A DNA stretch of 64,000 bases, from positions 153,718 to 217,717 of the forward strand of contig NZ_JACDXX010000007.1 of NCBI RefSeq assembly GCF_020539525.1, written 5' to 3'. The notes beneath the pieces are model-generated. The model was given only the letters and a program-made list of their open reading frames with translations, was not told the origin of the DNA and ran no database searches. The stretch is from Pseudogemmobacter faecipullorum. GTDB taxonomy: Bacteria; Pseudomonadota; Alphaproteobacteria; Rhodobacterales; Rhodobacteraceae. Shown one piece after another: positions 44,965 to 55,324 of the stretch. Position 1 is the first letter of the stretch. The number at the start of each line of letters is the position of its first letter. The translations under genes and the position numbers were made by a program.

Positions 44965-46425
44965 ATGACGGTCCTCCTGCTACTGACGATCCTCGCGGTC
45001 CTCGCCGCTGCCGGTTTCGTCCTCGGCCGCCAGCGTGCGCTGGCTTTGTCCGGGGGCCTGCCGGGTAAACTGCATTCGCTGCCAGCCTATTACGGCTGGC
45101 ATGCTGCCATTATGGCCTTTGTGCCGGCCTTCCTCGTGATGCTGGTCTGGCTGGTTGTTCAGCCCTTTGCCATTGAGGGTAATATCGCCGCGCATCTGCC
45201 GGAAACGGTTCAGGCCGATCCGACCGCGCGCCAGCTGGCGATGGCGGATGTGCGCCGCCTTGCCACCGGGCTTGATATTGCGCTGGAGCGCGGCACGCTG
45301 GATGAGGCGGCGATTGCCGCGCTTGATGCCGCTGCCACCGATATCCGGGCCGAACTTGGCAAACAGGGGATCGCGCTCGGCTCGGCGGTCTCGGCCGAGG
45401 TACTGACCGCAGCGAAAGAGTACCGCAGCACGGTTGCCACCGCCTCGACCTTCCGCGCTTTCCTGGTGCTGGCCCTGGCGCTGGCCGGGCTGGTCTTTGC
45501 CCTGAAGCAGATCGCCCCCGATTTCTGGGCCCGCAACCGGGTTGAGAATGTGGTGATGAAGCTGCTGATGCTGGCCTCGCTGATCGCCATTCTGACCACG
45601 GTCGGCATTGTCTGGTCGATGCTCTCGGAAAGCATCAATTTCTTCCGCCAGTATCCGATTGCGGATTTCTTCTTTGGCCTGACCTGGAATCCGAAATTCG
45701 GCGGCGGCTCGGAACTGGGCTTTATCCCTTTGTTCTGGGGCACGATCTATATCACGGTGATCGCCTTGCTGGTGGCGGTGCCGCTAGGCCTGTTCGCGGC
45801 GATCTATCTGGCCGAATATGCCTCAAAGCGCACCCGGGCCTGGGTCAAGCCGATGATCGAGGTGATCGCAGGCATTCCGACCGTGGTTTACGGCCTGTTT
45901 GCCCTGACCACCGTCGGCCCCTTCCTGCGCGACTTCTTCGCCCAGCCGCTCGGCCTTGGCAGCTCCGGCTCGTCGGTGATGACCGCCGGTATCGTGATCG
46001 GCATTCTGAACATCCCCTTCATCTCCTCACTCTCCGACGACATCATCAACGCCGTGCCGCAGTCTTTGCGTGATGGCGCGCTTGGCCTTGGCTCGACAAA
46101 GTCCGAGACCGTACGCCAGGTGGTTCTGCCTGCCGCTCTGCCCGGGATTGCCGGGGCGGTGCTGATGGGCGCGAGCCGCGCCATCGGCGAGACCATGATC
46201 GTTGTCATGGGGGCAGGGGCGGCGGCCAAACTGTCGATGAACCCTTTCGAGGCGATGACCACGATGACGGTCAAGATCGTCGGCCAGCTGACCGGCGATA
46301 CCGATTTCAACAGCCCTGAGACCCTTGTGGCCTTTGCCCTTGGCATGACCCTCTTCGTCATCACGCTGATGCTGAATGTGATGGCGGTCTGGATTGTGCG
46401 CAAATACCGGGAGCAATACGAATGA
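44965..46425 (+). CDS. pstC: Phosphate ABC transporter permease PstC
   Basis: 486 aa from the ATG at 44965. The N-terminal extension (about 1-220) with two or three hydrophobic segments is typical of the long alphaproteobacterial form; the permease core follows with LAEYASKRTRAWVKPMIEVIAG and the ATPase-contact loop near GLGSTKSETVRQVVLPAALPG. It imports phosphate with PstA and PstB. Overlaps pstA by 4 bp. Confidence 0.93.
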   Translation: MTVLLLLTILAVLAAAGFVLGRQRALALSGGLPGKLHSLPAYYGWHAAIMAFVPAFLVMLVWLVVQPFAIEGNIAAHLPETVQADPTARQLAMADVRRLATGLDIALERGTLDEAAIAALDAAATDIRAELGKQGIALGSAVSAEVLTAAKEYRSTVATASTFRAFLVLALALAGLVFALKQIAPDFWARNRVENVVMKLLMLASLIAILTTVGIVWSMLSESINFFRQYPIADFFFGLTWNPKFGGGSELGFIPLFWGTIYITVIALLVAVPLGLFAAIYLAEYASKRTRAWVKPMIEVIAGIPTVVYGLFALTTVGPFLRDFFAQPLGLGSSGSSVMTAGIVIGILNIPFISSLSDDIINAVPQSLRDGALGLGSTKSETVRQVVLPAALPGIAGAVLMGASRAIGETMIVVMGAGAAAKLSMNPFEAMTTMTVKIVGQLTGDTDFNSPETLVAFALGMTLFVITLMLNVMAVWIVRKYREQYE

Positions 46426-47780
46426 GCGATATCAGCGCCCCGCCGCCGCGCGGCCCGCAGCAGCAGGCCGGTTCGCTTTATCGGGCCAGTGCCCGGATGA
46501 AGCAGCGCAATCAGACCGAGTTTCTGTTTCGCTACATCGGCCTTGCCGCGATCCTCGCCAGCCTTGCCGTTCTGGCCTTCATGATCTTCACCATCATCCG
46601 CGATGGCTCATCCGCCTTCTGGCAGGCCCGGATCACCCTGCCGGTCACGCTGGAGCAAGCGGTGCTGGATCCGAAAGGCAATGGTCAGCGCGATGAGCTG
46701 ATGAAGCAGACCACTGTCACCTATGGCAAAGTGCTGAATGAGGCCTTCCTCGCGGCCCTCGCCGCCAGAGGCGTGCAGACCGATGATATTCCGGCGAAAG
46801 ATGTCACCGGCATGATCTCGAAAGCTGCCCCGGCCGAGCTGCGCTTTGAAGTAATTGATAACCCGGCGCTGATCGGCCAGACGATCGGGGTCGATCTGCT
46901 GACCACCGGCCGGATCGACGGCTATCTCAAGGGCCGGGTGAGCCGCGCCAGTATCGAGCGCGACGCCAATGTCACTGCAGCGCAGCTGACCCTTGCCGAC
47001 CGGCTGCAGGAAGCGGGGATGCTGGGGCTGAAATGGAACTGGGATTTCCTGACCAACAGCGATTCCTCGGATCAGCGCCCGGAATCGGCAGGGCTTGGCG
47101 TCGCCATCCTCGGCTCGGCCTATATGATGCTGCTGGTGCTGATCATGTGTGTGCCGGTGGGCGTCGCCGCCTCGATCTATCTCGAGGAATTCGCGCCGAA
47201 GAACCGCTGGACCGATCTGATTGAGGTCAATATCGCCAATCTCGCGGCGGTGCCCTCGATTGTCTATGGTATCCTTGGCCTGGCGATCTTCATCAATTTC
47301 GCCGGTTTCCCGCAGTCTTCCTCGCTGGTGGGCGCGCTGGTGCTGAGCCTGCAGACCCTGCCGACGATCATCATCGCCACCCGGGCCGCGATCCGCGCCG
47401 TGCCGCCCTCGATCCGCGATGCGGCGCTTGGGATCGGGGCTTCGAAGATGCAGACCGTGACCCATCATGTGCTGCCGCTGGCGATGCCGGGCATTCTGAC
47501 CGGCACCATCCTTGGCCTGGCCTCGGCGCTTGGCGAGACCGCGCCGCTCCTGTTGATTGGCATGGTGGCTTTCGTCTCGAACTATCCCGCCAGCCCGGTG
47601 GATGGCGGTTTCCTCGATCCGGCCACCGCGCTGCCGGTCCAGGTCTATTCCTGGGTGTCGCGCTCGGATCCGGCCTTCCTTGAACGCTCGAGCGGCGCGA
47701 TCATCGTTCTGCTGATCTTCCTTCTTGTCATGAACGTCACGGCCATTCTGTTGCGCCGCAAGTTCGAACGCCGCTGGTAA
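46422..47780 (+). CDS. pstA: Phosphate ABC transporter permease PstA
   Basis: 452 aa. An N-terminal hydrophobic segment (about 38-60) and a long soluble loop (about 65-200) precede the core. [34 protein letters not shown] and [20 protein letters not shown] are diagnostic. It pairs with PstC. Translational coupling to pstC (ATGA). Confidence 0.93.
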   Translation: MSDISAPPPRGPQQQAGSLYRASARMKQRNQTEFLFRYIGLAAILASLAVLAFMIFTIIRDGSSAFWQARITLPVTLEQAVLDPKGNGQRDELMKQTTVTYGKVLNEAFLAALAARGVQTDDIPAKDVTGMISKAAPAELRFEVIDNPALIGQTIGVDLLTTGRIDGYLKGRVSRASIERDANVTAAQLTLADRLQEAGMLGLKWNWDFLTNSDSSDQRPESAGLGVAILGSAYMMLLVLIMCVPVGVAASIYLEEFAPKNRWTDLIEVNIANLAAVPSIVYGILGLAIFINFAGFPQSSSLVGALVLSLQTLPTIIIATRAAIRAVPPSIRDAALGIGASKMQTVTHHVLPLAMPGILTGTILGLASALGETAPLLLIGMVAFVSNYPASPVDGGFLDPATALPVQVYSWVSRSDPAFLERSSGAIIVLLIFLLVMNVTAILLRRKFERRW

Positions 47781-47800
47781 ATGCGGTCAGAAACGCGAGT

Positions 47801-48604
47801 ATGAACATGAATGATATGCGAGTGGTGGAGCGTAGCGTGGACAGCAACCTGAGCAAGATCAGTGCCCGTAATGTGCAGGTCTATTACGGCGAAGCCCAGG
47901 CGATCCGGGATGTGAATATCGAGATCCTCGACCGCGCCGTGACCGCCTTCATCGGCCCTTCGGGCTGCGGCAAATCGACCTTTCTGCGCACGCTGAACCG
48001 GATGAATGACACCATCCCGATCTGCCGGGTCGAGGGGATGATCGAGCTTGATGGCGAGAATATCTACGATAAACGCGTCGATCCGGTGCAGCTGCGCGCC
48101 AAGGTTGGCATGGTGTTTCAAAAGCCCAATCCCTTCCCGAAATCGATCTATGACAATGTGGCTTACGGCCCGCGCATCCATGGTCTGACCCGCAATAAGG
48201 CCGATCTGGATGCAGTGGTGGAATCGAGCCTGCGTAAGGCGGCTTTGTGGAATGAGGTGAAGGACCGCCTGCATGCGCCGGGCACCGGCCTGTCGGGCGG
48301 GCAGCAGCAGCGGCTCTGCATCGCCCGTGCCGTTGCCACCTCGCCCGAGGTGCTGCTGATGGATGAGCCCTGCTCGGCGCTTGACCCGATTGCCACGGCT
48401 CAGGTCGAGGAGCTGATCGACGAGCTGCGCTCAAACTTCTCGGTGGTGATCGTCACCCATTCGATGCAGCAGGCCGCAAGGGTCAGCCAGAAGACCGCTT
48501 TCTTCCACCTCGGCAACCTGGTGGAATATGATGATACCTCGCAGATCTTCACCAATCCGAAAGATCCGCGCACTGAATCCTACATTACCGGCCGGATCGG
48601 CTGA
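47801..48604 (+). CDS. pstB: Phosphate ABC transporter ATP-binding protein PstB
   Basis: 267 aa. Walker [10 protein letters not shown], signature LSGGQQQR, Walker [14 protein letters not shown], and the PstB-specific [15 protein letters not shown]. It powers phosphate import. It follows pstA by 20 bp. Confidence 0.95.
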   Translation: MNMNDMRVVERSVDSNLSKISARNVQVYYGEAQAIRDVNIEILDRAVTAFIGPSGCGKSTFLRTLNRMNDTIPICRVEGMIELDGENIYDKRVDPVQLRAKVGMVFQKPNPFPKSIYDNVAYGPRIHGLTRNKADLDAVVESSLRKAALWNEVKDRLHAPGTGLSGGQQQRLCIARAVATSPEVLLMDEPCSALDPIATAQVEELIDELRSNFSVVIVTHSMQQAARVSQKTAFFHLGNLVEYDDTSQIFTNPKDPRTESYITGRIG

Positions 48605-48616
48605 GGAGGCCCGAGC

Positions 48617-49315
48617 ATGAGCGAGCATATCGTTTCCGCATTCGACCGCGAGCTGGAGGGCGTTCAGGCCCAGGTGATGAAAATGGGCGGGCTGGTCGAG
48701 AAAGCCCTGCTGGATGCGGCCGAGGCGCTGGAGCTGCGCGATGAGGCCCTGGCCGAGAAGGTGCGGGCCGGGGACAGGGCCATCGACGGGCTGGAAGAGA
48801 TCATCCAGACCGAATGCGCCCGGATCATCGCACAGCGTGCCCCTGCGGCCAGCGATCTGCGCACGGTGCTGACGGTGATGCGTCTGGCCTCGGCGCTGGA
48901 GCGGGCCGGGGATTATGCCAAAAACCTCGCCAAGCGCAGCCTGGTGCTGATGCAGGCCGCGCCGGTCGGCACCGCCTCGGGCACGATCCGGCGCATGGCG
49001 CGGCTGGTGGTGCAGCAGCTCTCGGATGCGCTCGATGCCTATATCGCCCGCGATGCGGTCAAGGCGCGCGAGGTGCGGCTGCGCGATGAAGAGATCGATC
49101 AGATGTATGGCGGGCTGTTTCGCCAGCTGCTGACCCATATGCTCGAGGATCCGCGCACCATCACCGCCTCGATGCATCTGCATTTCATCGCCAAGAATAT
49201 CGAGCGGGTCGGCGATCACGCCACCAGCATCGCCGAACAGGTGATCTATCTGGTTGAGGGCGAAATGCCTTCGGATGACCGGCCCAAACATGACGCGGTC
49301 ACCGCCCGGAGCTGA
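48617..49315 (+). CDS. phoU: Phosphate signalling protein PhoU
   Basis: 232 aa of two PhoU helical repeats. Signatures: LEGVQAQVMKMGGLVEKAL, DLRTVLTVMRLASALERAGDYAKN (in parts) and HFIAKNIERVGDHATSIAE. It dampens PhoB activation when phosphate is plentiful. GGAGG precedes it after pstB. Confidence 0.94.
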   Translation: MSEHIVSAFDRELEGVQAQVMKMGGLVEKALLDAAEALELRDEALAEKVRAGDRAIDGLEEIIQTECARIIAQRAPAASDLRTVLTVMRLASALERAGDYAKNLAKRSLVLMQAAPVGTASGTIRRMARLVVQQLSDALDAYIARDAVKAREVRLRDEEIDQMYGGLFRQLLTHMLEDPRTITASMHLHFIAKNIERVGDHATSIAEQVIYLVEGEMPSDDRPKHDAVTARS

Positions 49316-49348
49316 ATCTCCGGCGTTTAAAAGGTGAAGGAGCAGTAT

Positions 49349-50041
49349 ATGGCACAGGATGGCAGACCGGTGGTGCTGCTGGTTGAGGATGAACCCGCAC
49401 AACGTGAGGTTCTGGCCTATAACCTTGATGCAGAAGGCTTTCGGGTGGTTTCCGCCGATAATGGCGAGGATGCGCTTTTGCTGGTCGATGAGGAAGCGCC
49501 CGATATTATCATTCTCGACTGGATGATGCCCAAGCTGTCGGGGATCGAGGTGTGCCGGCGGCTGAAGATCCGCCCCGAGACCCGCGCCACCCCGATCATC
49601 ATGCTCTCGGCCCGGGCCGAGGAGGTGGACCGGATCCGTGGTCTGGAAACCGGCGCGGATGATTATGTGATCAAGCCCTATTCGGTGCTTGAGCTGATGG
49701 CCCGGGCCCGGGCGCAGCTGCGCCGGGTGCGGCCCTCGGTGGTGGGGGTGGTGCTGGAATATGGCGATATCCGTCTCGATCCGGAAACCCACCGGGTCTA
49801 TCGCAGCGCGCAGCTGCTGAAGCTTGGCCCGACCGAATTCCGGCTGCTGACCACGCTGATGGAAAAGCCGGGCCGGGTCTGGTCGCGCGAACAGCTGCTC
49901 GACCGGGTCTGGGGCCGCGATATCTATGTCGATACAAGGACCGTCGATGTCCATGTCGGACGGCTGCGCAAATCGCTGATGCAATATGGCGGCGATGACC
50001 CTTTGCGCACGGTACGCGGCGCGGGTTATTCGCTGGGCTGA
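49349..50041 (+). CDS. phoB: Phosphate regulon response regulator PhoB
   Basis: 230 aa from the ATG at 49349 (AAGGAG upstream). Receiver: acidic VEDE, phospho-acceptor in IIILDWMMPKLSG, Lys in DYVIKPYS. The C-terminal winged helix (about 135-230) has RVWSREQLLDRVWGRDIYVDTRTVDVHVGRLRK (in parts). It ends the pst operon. The kinase gene phoR is not in the window. Confidence 0.94.
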   Translation: MAQDGRPVVLLVEDEPAQREVLAYNLDAEGFRVVSADNGEDALLLVDEEAPDIIILDWMMPKLSGIEVCRRLKIRPETRATPIIMLSARAEEVDRIRGLETGADDYVIKPYSVLELMARARAQLRRVRPSVVGVVLEYGDIRLDPETHRVYRSAQLLKLGPTEFRLLTTLMEKPGRVWSREQLLDRVWGRDIYVDTRTVDVHVGRLRKSLMQYGGDDPLRTVRGAGYSLG

Positions 50042-50063
50042 GGCCTGCCGAACCACGACGGCA

Positions 50064-50115
50064 CCGGGGGTTTTGCACCCCCGGACCCCCGCAGGATATT
50101 TTCAGACAGATGAAC
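50064..50115 (+). repeat. Dispersed intergenic repeat, copy 3
   Basis: Hairpin CCGGGGGT-TTTGC-ACCCCCGG (50064-50084), then CCCCCGCAGGATATTTT and CAGACAGATGAA. The tail matches copy 1 closely (GGATATTT with ACAGATGAA), the hairpin differs. It lies between convergent phoB and choV. Confidence 0.75.
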
Positions 50116-50126
50116 CAGATAATGGG

Positions 50127-50152
50127 AAGGGGCGCGGGTGGCGCCCCTTTTT
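50127..50152 (+). terminator. Terminator between phoB and choV
   Basis: AAGGGGCGC (50127-50135) pairs with GCGCCCCTT (50141-50149), followed by a T-run (TTTTT overall). It lies 85 bp past phoB and 1 bp before the choV stop codon on the other strand. Confidence 0.85.
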
Positions 50153-50153
50153 A

Positions 50154-51185
50154 TCAGCCGCGCGGGTTCAGCAGCCGGGCCAGCACTTCTTTGGCCCGGA
50201 TCGTGCCAAGGGCCTGGCCGTTTTCGGTCACGCTCAGGCTTTCGCTGCCCGAGGTGATGGCCTCCATCACCTGGCGCACCGGCGCCTCGGCATCAATCGC
50301 CTGCGCACCGGCCCCGGCCAGGGCGCCCGGCGCCATCACATCGCGCGCGGTCAGCACGCCGAGCGGGTTCATATGCGCCACGAAATCCGCCACATAATCC
50401 GAGACCGGCCTGGCGATGATCTCGCGCGCCGTGCCGCATTGTACCAGCCGCCCGCCCTCCATCAGCGCGATGCGATTGCCGATCTTGAAAGCCTCATCGA
50501 GGTCATGGCTGACAAAGACGATGGTGCGCTTCAGCTTGGCCTGCAGATCGAGCAGCTCATCTTGCAGCCGGGCGCGGATCAGCGGATCAAGCGCCGAGAA
50601 AGGCTCATCCATCAGCAGGATCGGCGCTTCGGTGACAAAGGCGCGGGCGAGGCCCACCCGCTGCTGCATCCCGCCCGAAAGCTCGCCAACCTTGCGATCG
50701 CCCCATTGCGACAGGTTGACCAGCTCCAGCTGCTGATCGACGCGGGCGCGCCGTTCGGCAGGGGCCACGCCGGCCAGCTCCAGCCCGAGGCCGACATTGT
50801 CGCGCACCGTGCGCCAGGGCAGCAGGCCGAACTGCTGGAACACCATAGCGATATGGTTGGCGCGCAGCCCGCGCAGCTGATCCGGCCCGGCTTTGGTGAC
50901 CGAGACCATCTGTCTGCCATCCCAGACCCGGACCTCGCCGCGCACCACCGGATTGAGCGCATTCACGCCGCGCAGCAGGGTGGATTTGCCCGAGCCTGAC
51001 AGGCCCATCAGCACGAGGATCTCGCCCTGGGCGACGCTGAGGCTGCAATCATGCACCCCCAGAACCTGGCCCGATTGCGCCTGAACCTCGGCCCGGCTGA
51101 GCCCCTGGTCCATCAGCGGCAGGGCGGTTTCGGGCTCATCGCCGAAGACGATGGAAACATTATCAAATTCAACGGCGTTGTTCAT
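50154..51185 (-). CDS. choV: Choline ABC transporter ATP-binding protein ChoV
   Basis: 343 aa. Walker A GLSGSGKST, signature LSGGMQQRVGLARAF, Walker B LLMDEPFSALDPL; residues about 270-340 carry a CBS-like regulatory extension typical of the ProV/ChoV group. It overlaps choW by 4 bp. Confidence 0.92.
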   Translation of the reverse strand: MNNAVEFDNVSIVFGDEPETALPLMDQGLSRAEVQAQSGQVLGVHDCSLSVAQGEILVLMGLSGSGKSTLLRGVNALNPVVRGEVRVWDGRQMVSVTKAGPDQLRGLRANHIAMVFQQFGLLPWRTVRDNVGLGLELAGVAPAERRARVDQQLELVNLSQWGDRKVGELSGGMQQRVGLARAFVTEAPILLMDEPFSALDPLIRARLQDELLDLQAKLKRTIVFVSHDLDEAFKIGNRIALMEGGRLVQCGTAREIIARPVSDYVADFVAHMNPLGVLTARDVMAPGALAGAGAQAIDAEAPVRQVMEAITSGSESLSVTENGQALGTIRAKEVLARLLNPRG

Positions 51186-52015
51186 TTCTGTCTCACCCGC
51201 AGCAGACGGTCGAGCATGACGGCGACCACCACGATCACCAGCCCGGATTCAAAGCCAAGCGCGGTATTGCCCTGACCCAGCGCCCGGACCACAGGAATGC
51301 CAAGGCCATTGGCGCCCACCATGGCCGCGATCACCACCATCGACAAAGACAGCATGATGGTCTGGTTCAGCCCGACCATGATCTGTGGCAGCGCCCAGGG
51401 CAGCTCAACCTTGCGCAGCTTCTGCCAGGGCGTGGCCCCGAAAGCCGTCGCGGCCTCGGTCAGCGCGGTGGGGGTTGAGGAGACGCCGAGATAAGTCAGC
51501 CGGATTGGGGCTGGCAGCACGAAGATCACCGTCGCCAGCAGACCGGGCACCATGCCAAGGCCGAAGAACACCACCGCCGGGATCAGATAGACGAAGGTCG
51601 GCAGGGTCTGCATCAGATCGAGCACCGGCGAGATCCAGGCGTAGAGGCGCGGGCGATGCGCACAGGCAATGCCAATCGGCACGCCAAGGCTCATACAGAA
51701 GATGCAGGCATAAAACAGCAGCACCAGGGTCTCGGTGGTGGCCTTCCAGTAATTCTGGTTCAGGATGAACAGAAATCCGAGCGCCACCACCAGACATAGC
51801 TTCCACGAGCGGTGCCGCCACCAGGCAAAGGCCAGAAACAGCGCCACAATCACCAGCGGATGCGGATATTGCAGCAGGTGGAGCGTGCTGTTGATCAGCC
51901 AGCCGAGACCATCGCTGATCGCGTCAAATACAGGTTTAAAATTGGCTTTAAGCCAGTCGACCACGGTTTTTGCCGTCGGCCCGACCGGAATTTTGGGAAT
52001 ATCAAGCCAGTTCAT
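51182..52015 (-). CDS. choW: Choline ABC transporter permease ChoW
   Basis: 277 aa from the ATG at 52015; a GTG two codons upstream (52021) is possible. About six membrane helices; the cytoplasmic coupling loop is EAATAFGATPWQKLRKVELPWALP (in parts). It resembles ProW/OpuAB with the ChoW-specific N-terminus MNWLDIPKIPVG. 3' end overlaps choV. Confidence 0.92.
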   Translation of the reverse strand: MNWLDIPKIPVGPTAKTVVDWLKANFKPVFDAISDGLGWLINSTLHLLQYPHPLVIVALFLAFAWWRHRSWKLCLVVALGFLFILNQNYWKATTETLVLLFYACIFCMSLGVPIGIACAHRPRLYAWISPVLDLMQTLPTFVYLIPAVVFFGLGMVPGLLATVIFVLPAPIRLTYLGVSSTPTALTEAATAFGATPWQKLRKVELPWALPQIMVGLNQTIMLSLSMVVIAAMVGANGLGIPVVRALGQGNTALGFESGLVIVVVAVMLDRLLRVRQK

Positions 52016-52126
52016 TGTCACCCAGGTGTCAGCAGAAGAAAAAGGCAGGCCCTGCGCAGTATGCGACGCGCCCGAGGCTCGGGAAGGGCAGATGCAGGCC
52101 GCAAGGCGCGGCCTGCATGCCGGGGC

Positions 52127-53056
52127 TTATTTCAGCCCTGCTTCGACTGCGGCGATGGCATCCGAGCCGTCTTTCGCGGTCACACCCTCGAGCCAGGGCT
52201 TCCAGGCCTCGGGATTGGCGGCGAGCCAGGTTTTGGCCGCCACGGCCGGATCGGTGCCGTCATTGAGGATGGCGCCCATGATCTCATTTTCCATTTTCAG
52301 AGAAAATTCGAGATTTTCAAGGAACTTACCCTGGTTGGGGCATTCCTGGACATAGCCTTTGCGGGTATTGGTATCGACAACCGCGCCGCCGAAATCAGGG
52401 CCGAAAACATCATCGCCGCCGGCGAGATAGGTCAGCTCAAAATTCGAGTTCATCGGATGCGGTTCCCAGCCGAGGAAGACGATCGGCTTATTGTCCGAGC
52501 TGTTGCGCTCGACCTGGGCCAGCATACCCTGCTCCGAGCTTTCAACGATCTCAAAGCCGGTCAGGCCGAACTGATCTTTCTCGATCATCTCGATAATCAG
52601 GCGGTTGCCGTCATTGCCGGCCTCAATGCCATAGATCCGGCCCTCGAGCGCGTCTTTATGGTCTTTGATATTGGCGAAATCGGTGATCCCCAGCGCCGCC
52701 CCGGCGGCATTGGTGGCGAGGGTATATTTCGCGCCCTGCAGGTTGGTGCGCACGATGTCGATGGTGCCTGCCTCGCGGTAGGGGCCGATATCGGCTTCCA
52801 TGGTCGGCATCCAGTTGCCGAGGAAGACATCGATATTGCCCTCGGCGAGGCTGGCGAAGGTCACCGGCAGGCCCAGCAGCATGATCTCGGTCTCATAGCC
52901 GAGCGCATTGAGCAAGGTGGTGGTGGCTGCGGTGGTGGCGGTGATGTCGGTCCAGCCCACATCCGAGAACAGGATTTTATCGCAGCCCGCCGCCAGGCCT
53001 GCAGAGCCGGTGGCCATGGTGAGGGTGGTCGCAAGAAGCATGGAACGAATTTTCAT
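52127..53056 (-). CDS. choX: Choline-binding periplasmic protein ChoX
   Basis: 309 aa with a signal peptide (LATTLTMATGSAGLAAG). The binding-domain pattern CDKILFSDVGWTDITATTAA and PVTFASLAEGNIDVFLGNWMP matches ChoX. It delivers choline to ChoWV. It diverges from betI across a palindrome. Confidence 0.92.
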   Translation of the reverse strand: MKIRSMLLATTLTMATGSAGLAAGCDKILFSDVGWTDITATTAATTTLLNALGYETEIMLLGLPVTFASLAEGNIDVFLGNWMPTMEADIGPYREAGTIDIVRTNLQGAKYTLATNAAGAALGITDFANIKDHKDALEGRIYGIEAGNDGNRLIIEMIEKDQFGLTGFEIVESSEQGMLAQVERNSSDNKPIVFLGWEPHPMNSNFELTYLAGGDDVFGPDFGGAVVDTNTRKGYVQECPNQGKFLENLEFSLKMENEIMGAILNDGTDPAVAAKTWLAANPEAWKPWLEGVTAKDGSDAIAAVEAGLK

Positions 53057-53089
53057 TTCGACTCCCGGTGTCAGATTGAAATGTTATTG

Positions 53090-53109
53090 TTGATTGACGA
53101 GTCAATAAA
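53090..53109. promoter_or_regulatory. BetI-like operator between choX and betI
   Basis: The core ATTGAC-GA-GTCAAT (53093-53106) is a perfect inverted repeat; extending by three bases each side keeps partial symmetry (TTG/AAA). It lies 33 bp upstream of the choX start and about 45 bp before betI. Position and sequence suit BetI repression of both divergent operons, relieved by choline. Confidence 0.75.
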
Positions 53110-53153
53110 CTTCATGCTTTCCCCTTATGGCAAGAGTTTTATGGAGCCGGGTC

Positions 53154-53741
53154 ATGCCGAAGCTTGGAATGGAGCCTATCCGAAAGGACGCTCTTATCAA
53201 AGCCACGATCGTTGAAATTGGCCGCTCGGGCTCGCTGGATGTGACCGTGGGTCAGATCGCCAAACGGGCCGGAATGTCCTCGGCGCTGGCGCATCACTAC
53301 TTTGGTTCAAAAGAAGAAATTTTCCTTGCGGCCATGCGCCATGTGCTGTCGCTTTACGGCGCTGAGGTGCGGGGTGCACTGGCGGTCAGCGAGGGGGCAA
53401 AGGCGCGTCTGGAGGCCATTCTGCGCGCCTCATTCAGCGCCGGAAATTTTCGCCGCGAGGTTGTGGGGGCCTGGCTGAATTTCTGGGTTCTGGCCCAGAC
53501 CTCGGATGGGGCGCGGCGTTTGCTGGCGATTTATCAGGGCCGACTCAGGTCAAACCTGATGGCGAATCTGCGTCCCATCGCCGGGGAGCGGGCTGCAGAA
53601 CTGGCCGAGGCCCTGGGGGCGATGATCGACGGTCTCTATCTGCGCGAGGTGCTGAAATCGGGCACGCCCGATGGCAGGGCCGCGGCGCGGATGGCCATTT
53701 CCTATCTGAATGCTGAGCTGGCGAAGGGAGAAGCCGCATGA
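53154..53741 (+). CDS. betI: Choline-responsive repressor BetI (TetR family)
   Basis: 195 aa from the ATG at 53154, giving [18 protein letters not shown], the canonical BetI start; an upstream ATG adds nonconserved residues. The TetR helix-turn-helix is at about 25-55 ([26 protein letters not shown], in parts). Its stop overlaps betB by 4 bp. Confidence 0.92.
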   Translation: MPKLGMEPIRKDALIKATIVEIGRSGSLDVTVGQIAKRAGMSSALAHHYFGSKEEIFLAAMRHVLSLYGAEVRGALAVSEGAKARLEAILRASFSAGNFRREVVGAWLNFWVLAQTSDGARRLLAIYQGRLRSNLMANLRPIAGERAAELAEALGAMIDGLYLREVLKSGTPDGRAAARMAISYLNAELAKGEAA

Positions 53742-55192
53742 AAGCGCAACCGAAGGGCAGCCATTTTATCGACGGAAGCTATGCCGAAGATGCGGCAGGG
53801 GCGGTCATCGAGGTGGTCTATCCCGGCACGGGCGAGGTGATCGCGCGGCTGCATGAGGCGACCCCGGCTCTGGTGGAACGCGCCCTCGCCTCGGCGGCGC
53901 GGGCGCAGAAGGCCTGGGCCGCTCTGCGCCCGGTCGAGCGCGGCCGGATCTTGAACCGGGCTGCGGCGCTGATCCGCGCCCGGGGCGAGGCGCTGGCGCA
54001 GCTCGAAACCCTCGATACCGGCAAGCCGATCCAGGAAACCCGGGTGGCCGACTGGCCCTCGGGGGCGGATGCGCTGGAATATTTCGCCGGCCTCGCGCCC
54101 ACTGTGACCGGCGAGACCATCCCGCTCGGCGGCGATATGGTCTATACGATCCGCGAGGCGCTCGGCGTCTGCGTCGGCATCGGCGCCTGGAATTACCCCA
54201 GCCAGATCGCCTGCTGGAAATCGGCCCCGGCGCTGGCCATGGGCAATGCGATGATCTTCAAACCCTCGGAAGTGACGCCGCTTGGCGCGCTGAAACTGGC
54301 CGAGATTTTCATCGAGGCCGGTCTGCCACCAGGGCTTTTCAATGTGCTGCAGGGCCGGGGCGCGGTCGGCGCGGGGCTGATCTCGGATCCGCGCGTCGCC
54401 AAGGTCTCGCTGACCGGCTCGGTCGCCACCGGGCAGAAGGTCTATGCCAGAGCCGCCGAGGGGCTGCGCCATGTCACGATGGAGCTGGGCGGTAAATCGC
54501 CGCTGATCCTGTTCGATGATGCCAGCCTTGAGGATGCGGTGGGCGCGGCCATGCTGGCGAATTTCTATTCCGCCGGTCAGGTCTGCTCGAATGGCACGCG
54601 GGTCTTTGTGCAAAAGGGGCTGAAAGAGCGCTTCCTGGCCCGGCTGAAAGAACGAGCCGAAAAGATCGTGCTCGGTGATCCGCAGGATGAGGGCACGCAG
54701 ATGGGGCCGCTGGTCTCGGCCCTGCAGCTGGAGAAGGTCACCGGCTTTATCGCCCGGGCAAAGGCCGAGGGCGCGCGGCTGGTCACCGGCGGCGGGCGCG
54801 GGCCGCAAAATGACGGCTGGTTTGTCGAGCCGACGGTCTTTGCCGATGTCACCGATCACATGGAGCTGGCGCGCGAGGAGGTCTTTGGCCCGGTGATGGC
54901 GGTTCTGGATTTCGACAGCGAGGAAGAGGTGATCGCCCGGGCCAATGCCAGCGATTTCGGCCTCGCCGCCGGGGTTTTCACCCGCGACATCGCCAGGGCG
55001 CATCGGGTGATCGGCCAGCTCGAGGCCGGAACCTGCTGGATCAATGCCTATAATCTGACCCCGGTCGAGGCCCCGTTTGGCGGGGTTAAGCTCTCGGGTG
55101 TCGGTCGTGAAAACGGCCATGCGGCTATCGAACATTATTCTCAGGTCAGAAGCGTCTATCTCGGGCTGAGCCCGGTCGACGCGCCTTACTGA
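53738..55192 (+). CDS. betB: Betaine aldehyde dehydrogenase
   Basis: 484 aa. The catalytic Cys is in [14 protein letters not shown], the general-base Glu in [26 protein letters not shown] is the NAD-binding part. It oxidises betaine aldehyde to glycine betaine. Coupled to betI. Confidence 0.95.
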   Translation: MKAQPKGSHFIDGSYAEDAAGAVIEVVYPGTGEVIARLHEATPALVERALASAARAQKAWAALRPVERGRILNRAAALIRARGEALAQLETLDTGKPIQETRVADWPSGADALEYFAGLAPTVTGETIPLGGDMVYTIREALGVCVGIGAWNYPSQIACWKSAPALAMGNAMIFKPSEVTPLGALKLAEIFIEAGLPPGLFNVLQGRGAVGAGLISDPRVAKVSLTGSVATGQKVYARAAEGLRHVTMELGGKSPLILFDDASLEDAVGAAMLANFYSAGQVCSNGTRVFVQKGLKERFLARLKERAEKIVLGDPQDEGTQMGPLVSALQLEKVTGFIARAKAEGARLVTGGGRGPQNDGWFVEPTVFADVTDHMELAREEVFGPVMAVLDFDSEEEVIARANASDFGLAAGVFTRDIARAHRVIGQLEAGTCWINAYNLTPVEAPFGGVKLSGVGRENGHAAIEHYSQVRSVYLGLSPVDAPY

Positions 55193-55324
55193 GCCGGAAA
55201 GGACCGGCATCCGGGAGGGGTGCCGGGGCGTAAACCACGATGAAGAAGAGGGCGGCAGGCCCGGCGGCCGGATGCAGAGTCCGGCCCCGGCGAAGATTTG
55301 CCCCGATTGCAGGGAGAAAGCGCG

